Source: Chara braunii (lineage: Eukaryota > Streptophyta > Charophyceae > Charales > Characeae). Taken from it: a DNA stretch of 20,413 nucleotides. Made by a program: the position numbers and the translations under genes. Shown one piece after another: positions 17,257-20,413 of the stretch (its first letter is position 1; every line of letters starts with the position of its first letter). The notes under the pieces were generated by a model that was given only the letters and a program-made list of their open reading frames with translations, did not search any database and was not told where the DNA came from. The stretch is taken from contig BFEA01001043.1 in the NCBI GenBank assembly GCA_003427395.1, forward strand, positions 231,045 to 251,457. Reading direction: 5' to 3'.

Positions 17257-19071
17257 CTAACTATCCAAGGGTCCCCTATGGTGCCACAGGGCGGAGTCCC
17301 GACTCTAAACAAGGCAACAGGCCCTATAGTCGAGTTCCCTCGAATAGAAGGCGTGTGCTCTGCTCGAGGGAACACTGCCTTCGACTGCTCCGGTCAACCC
17401 TCAGGGGTACAAATGTCCTCCCTATCTAAGAAACAAAATTAGAAGGTCATGACCTTCTTCCCTTTATTTTTTTTATTTTTTTTTAAAGCCATTTTAATAT
17501 CTTTAGGGAATTTTAATGAATTTAAATAAATAAAAATTACTTTTATCTTCTAGAAACCCACTGACCCTCGATTACTGCCTAGAGGCATGCAAAGCCCCCC
17601 TAGAGAGTAGCCCGGCAAATGCGTTTCTCTTTCCGCCAATATTTTTCTGTATTTGTCTCTAATTAATTTACAATAATTACATTTACATAAGATACACCCT
17701 CCTTTCATATTTTACATACACTTATATCCCTTGTACATGTCTTTAGGCAGAATCGCTCGACCTCAAGAGGTCCTCGAAAATTTTGGCAGCACTTCGCCTC
17801 CCCCCGTGGGGATGGGGTGTGGCCGAAGGCCTCAAAATAGCCGCCGAAGGAGTATAGCAAAAGGGAAAAAATATCAAAGAAAATTTTAATTTTTAACCAA
17901 TTTCTGAGTATTTTCTCTAATTATTTCCTAATTAATTCGAAATATTTTACAATTTTTCCCGGAAATTGGACAGCATTTTTCCTCCCCCCCGTGGGGATGG
18001 GGTGTGGCCGAAGGCCTCAAAATAGCCGCCGAAGGAGTATAGCAAAAGGGAAAAAATATCAAAGAAAATTTTAATTTTTAACCAATTTCTGAGTATTTTC
18101 TCTAATTATTTCCTAATTAATTCGAAATATTTTACAATTTTTCCCGGAAATTGGACAGCATTTTTCCTCCCCCCCGTGGGGATGGGGTTTGGAGCTTCCG
18201 CCCCTAGTTCAACAACCCGAAAGAAAAGACATCAGAATTTTTAGAAATAAAATAAAATTTAATTAATTCCTTTCCCCTATTTTTAGTATTTTCTTTAAAT
18301 CAATTATACAAAAAGGAAAAATGCCTAAAAATACAAAAGGCAAAATATTTCACATATATTATTCTTCTTCTTCGAGGTTGTTATCCAACTAAAAAAAAAA
18401 ACGGAATAAGTCTTCCCCTAACTAGGGTTTAACTAACTAGGGTTTTGGGAGCTTCTTGCGCAACTGTACGCTCACCTCCAAAACTCGTTCCTTCCCAAAA
18501 TTTTTCCGTTTACTTCACTCTAAATCTGCGATAAGCTTGACGGATCACTTTTTCTTAATCCCTTTCACAGTATTTTACACGAAATTCAAAAGAAATTATA
18601 TTTTTAACTTTTGTTTTATCTCTTTTTCTTAGCTGTTACATACTGTTCTTGCCTCTACCTCCCTTCGCCCCGTCCAAGGTATCAAAACGATGGGAAAAAT
18701 AAACTAAAGAAACTTGGTCGAAGGGGTTATTCCAAAATAATGAACCAATTTTTCGCAAAAATTAAAAAAGAAAACTGAAAATTCCGAATTAATAAATAGA
18801 AAATTGAAGAAAATTCGTTATCTCAAAATATGACCGTTAGATTTCAGCAAGATACGTCTCCTTACGTTCGCCTCCTCGAGCGGACGAACTTTGGACTCTG
18901 CGTTCTCCGCGAGAAAATCCGCGGATTACAAGATATCTAAAAAAAATACTATTTCAAAAATTAATAAAAAACAAAGCTGATCAAGAAAACGAACTAATTA
19001 GTGCATGGACTAATCAGCCCGCACACCCCCGTTAATTGGGGAAGGCCGTGGCCTTGGGGGTGCTGCTCCTC
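17257..19071 (-). other. AT-rich leader of element C between primer site and first ORF
   Basis: About 1.8 kb of AT-rich sequence without a convincing ORF, lying just downstream (minus strand) of the tRNA-Asp primer site. It holds a perfect 185-bp tandem duplication, several T or A runs, two AACTAGGGTTT words near 18418-18445, and two short inverted repeats next to the primer site (AAGGCCACGGCCTT and CCCCAATTAACGGGG, 19028-19057). I infer an untranslated leader that would include packaging signals. Confidence 0.55.
17806..18187. repeat. 185-bp tandem repeat, two identical copies and a stub
   Basis: Copies 17806-17990 and 17991-18175 start GTGGGGATGGGGTGTGGCCG and read identically by eye. A third copy starts at 18176 and diverges after GTGGGGATGGGG. 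Each unit joins a GC-rich head (GGCCGAAGGCC, GCCGCCGAAGG) to an AT-rich body. Confidence 0.95.
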
Positions 19072-19089
19072 TCCCCGGCAACGGCGCCA
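19072..19089 (-). promoter_or_regulatory. Primer-binding site for tRNA-Asp
   Basis: On the minus strand TGGCGCCGTTGCCGGGGA is complementary to the 3' end of plant tRNA-Asp (CCCCGGCAACGGCG plus CCA), all 18 bases. This is the PBS used by several plant Ty3/gypsy lineages, for example Athila. It starts 4 bp after CCTCACA, an LTR end of the same TCACA type as elsewhere in the window. It fixes the orientation of element C and places the ORF array and gag downstream of it. Confidence 0.9.
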
Positions 19090-19093
19090 AAGT

Positions 19094-20413
19094 TGTGAGG
19101 AAACCCGGGGAGGGGTACCTACTTTTCGCCAAAGCCAGGGGCAATGACGCCTGTCACTCGCCACGCCCGCTTCCGAGGTCTTCGGCAACCAGCACGATGA
19201 AGGGATCTATGATGAACTGTTTCATTCCCTGTTTTTCGTTTTACTTATTTTTGATAAATTAGCAAGATTACTTTACAAGAAATCGGATCAGCCAACAGTC
19301 GGTGCAACGAGTTCTTATTTCAAAAAGTCCAAACAAACGACTCAACAGATCATCGAATTGACTTAGCTGTTACTTCACAAACTCAACCGAAAGACCTCCG
19401 TATCCTCAATGTGATAAGTTTGAGTAGTCAGCTCGTTAGTCCGGCGGGGGACACAACAGTCAATTTGCTCTCTCAACTGTCAGTTTAACATGTTCACACT
19501 ACATCAAGTCTGAAGACTCAACAGGGGGACGGACAAAAGTGCGCGACAGAGAGTTTAATAGATAACTTTAAGCGCGCTGTTCCCTATCTCTCTTTATCCC
19601 GCTGTTCTCCCTCGTTGCTAACATTCAAAGGAGGATGCCCGATCACGCTAAACTTCAATCTTCAGGTACACAGCCTTGCTCCGCAGGTCTGATCTATGCT
19701 CCCAGTTTCACGAGATATTCATGCCATTTCGAGCCCCTATTTCTGCTCGTATTCGCCCCACCCCTCTGGTCAGATTAATGCGCTTAACCGTACAGAAGGG
19801 AAGACGGACATATCAGGCCCCTGCTATTCGCATGTATTCAGCCCGCTACATGGGGCACGTTGTGTACTTAACGGAACAGAACAGAAGCGACCTTGATAAG
19901 CCCCAACAAAACTGCGTGTATTCAACCCTTTTCTCAGGGCAGGTGAATGCACTTAATGCACTTAATTCGACCAAAGAGAAACGGCCATGCTTAGCCCCAG
20001 CAATCTGCGTGAATACTGCCCGCTTCTCAGGGCAGGTGAATGCACTTAATTCGACTAGAGAGAAACGGCCATGCTAAGCCCCAACAATATGCGTGAATAC
20101 TGCCCGCTTCTCAGGGCAGGTGAATGCACTTAATTGGTCAAGAGAGAAACGAGCATGATAAGCCCCAACAATCTGCATGAATACNTGCGTGAATACTGCC
20201 CGCTTCTCAGGGCAGGTGAATGCACTTAATTGGTCAAGAGAGAAACGAGCATGATAAGCCCCAACAATCTGCATGAATACAGCCCGCTTCTCGGGGCAGG
20301 TGAATGCACTTAATTCGACCAGAGAGAAACGGCCACGCTTAGCCCCAGCAATCTGCGTGAATACTGCCCGCTTCTCAGGGCAGGTGAATGCACTTAATTG
20401 GTCAAGAGAGAAA
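19094..20413 (-). mobile_element. 5' LTR of element C, partial
   Basis: The inner LTR end is TGTGAGG on the plus strand at 19094 (CCTCACA on the minus), next to the PBS. No LTR start is visible before the window ends, so the LTR is either longer than 1.3 kb or ends somewhere inside the tandem array. 19094-19749 has no recognisable gene or motif beyond the end itself. Confidence 0.55.
19750..20413. repeat. 84-bp tandem array, about 8 units, running off the window
   Basis: The period is 84 bp, with units counted from TATTC at 19750, 19835 and 19919 and from the GGGCAGG word at 19937, 20030, 20114, 20210, 20294 and 20378. Two spacings are longer (93 and 96 bp) because of a 9-bp TGCACTTAA duplication and a 12-bp insertion containing an N. 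Units become more uniform to the right. Most carry CTGCCCGCTTCTCAGGGCAG, a 6-bp stem with an 8-base loop. Open frames through the array exist only because 84 is divisible by three. Confidence 0.95.

Noticed and set aside
19676-20274. Open frames through the 84-bp array on both strands
   Set aside because: 84 is a multiple of three, so any open frame in one unit stays open in all; no start context and no protein-like composition.
19750-20413. CRISPR-like array
   Set aside because: Repeats are contiguous, with no unique spacers, in plant-type DNA.

Overview
The window is plant-type, repeat-dominated nuclear DNA from a draft assembly (isolated N bases occur). I see no host gene that I can defend, no rRNA or tRNA gene and no CRISPR. 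Nearly everything is transposable-element sequence, mostly on the minus strand. The PBS matches plant tRNA-Asp, and the gag/pol sequences have the look I associate with charophyte Ty3/gypsy elements. My best guess is a streptophyte alga such as Chara; this is inference from sequence style, not a search result.

Layout, left to right. (1) 1-178 is GC-rich filler. (2) 178-2821 is the interior of a decayed Ty3/gypsy element (element A): minus-strand gag start (2529-2821), then a block in the opposite orientation carrying protease and the start of RT (1244-2528, plus strand), then minus-strand RT and RNase H (178-1243). This looks like an internal inversion. (3) 2960-5960 is its about 3.0 kb 5' LTR (LTR A), inserted into a dead LINE fragment (5961-6785). 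(4) 7186-9383 is a 2.2 kb solo LTR of the same family (LTR B). It has 7-bp terminal inverted repeats and a TGGC target duplication, and it splits a G-rich minisatellite. Both LTRs carry a colinear minus-strand ORF whose substitutions fall mostly at third codon positions.

(5) 9491-20413 is best read as one very large, 3'-truncated Ty3/gypsy element (element C) on the minus strand. In transcription order it has LTR sequence containing an 84-bp tandem array (19750-20413), the LTR end (19094), an 18-nt tRNA-Asp primer-binding site (19072-19089), an AT-rich leader with a perfect 185-bp duplication, and then about 5 kb of unrecognised and partly paralogous ORFs (17256 to 12293). These are followed by a broken gag with a CCHC zinc knuckle (11928 to 9731). 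Pol is missing.

The most interesting item is the ORF array between PBS and gag. Three larger ORFs look related to one another, and four smaller ones share a possible strand-helix-strand module. The arrangement recalls Ogre/Tat elements, which carry an extra ORF upstream of gag, but with far more material. Second is the ORF inside the LTRs.
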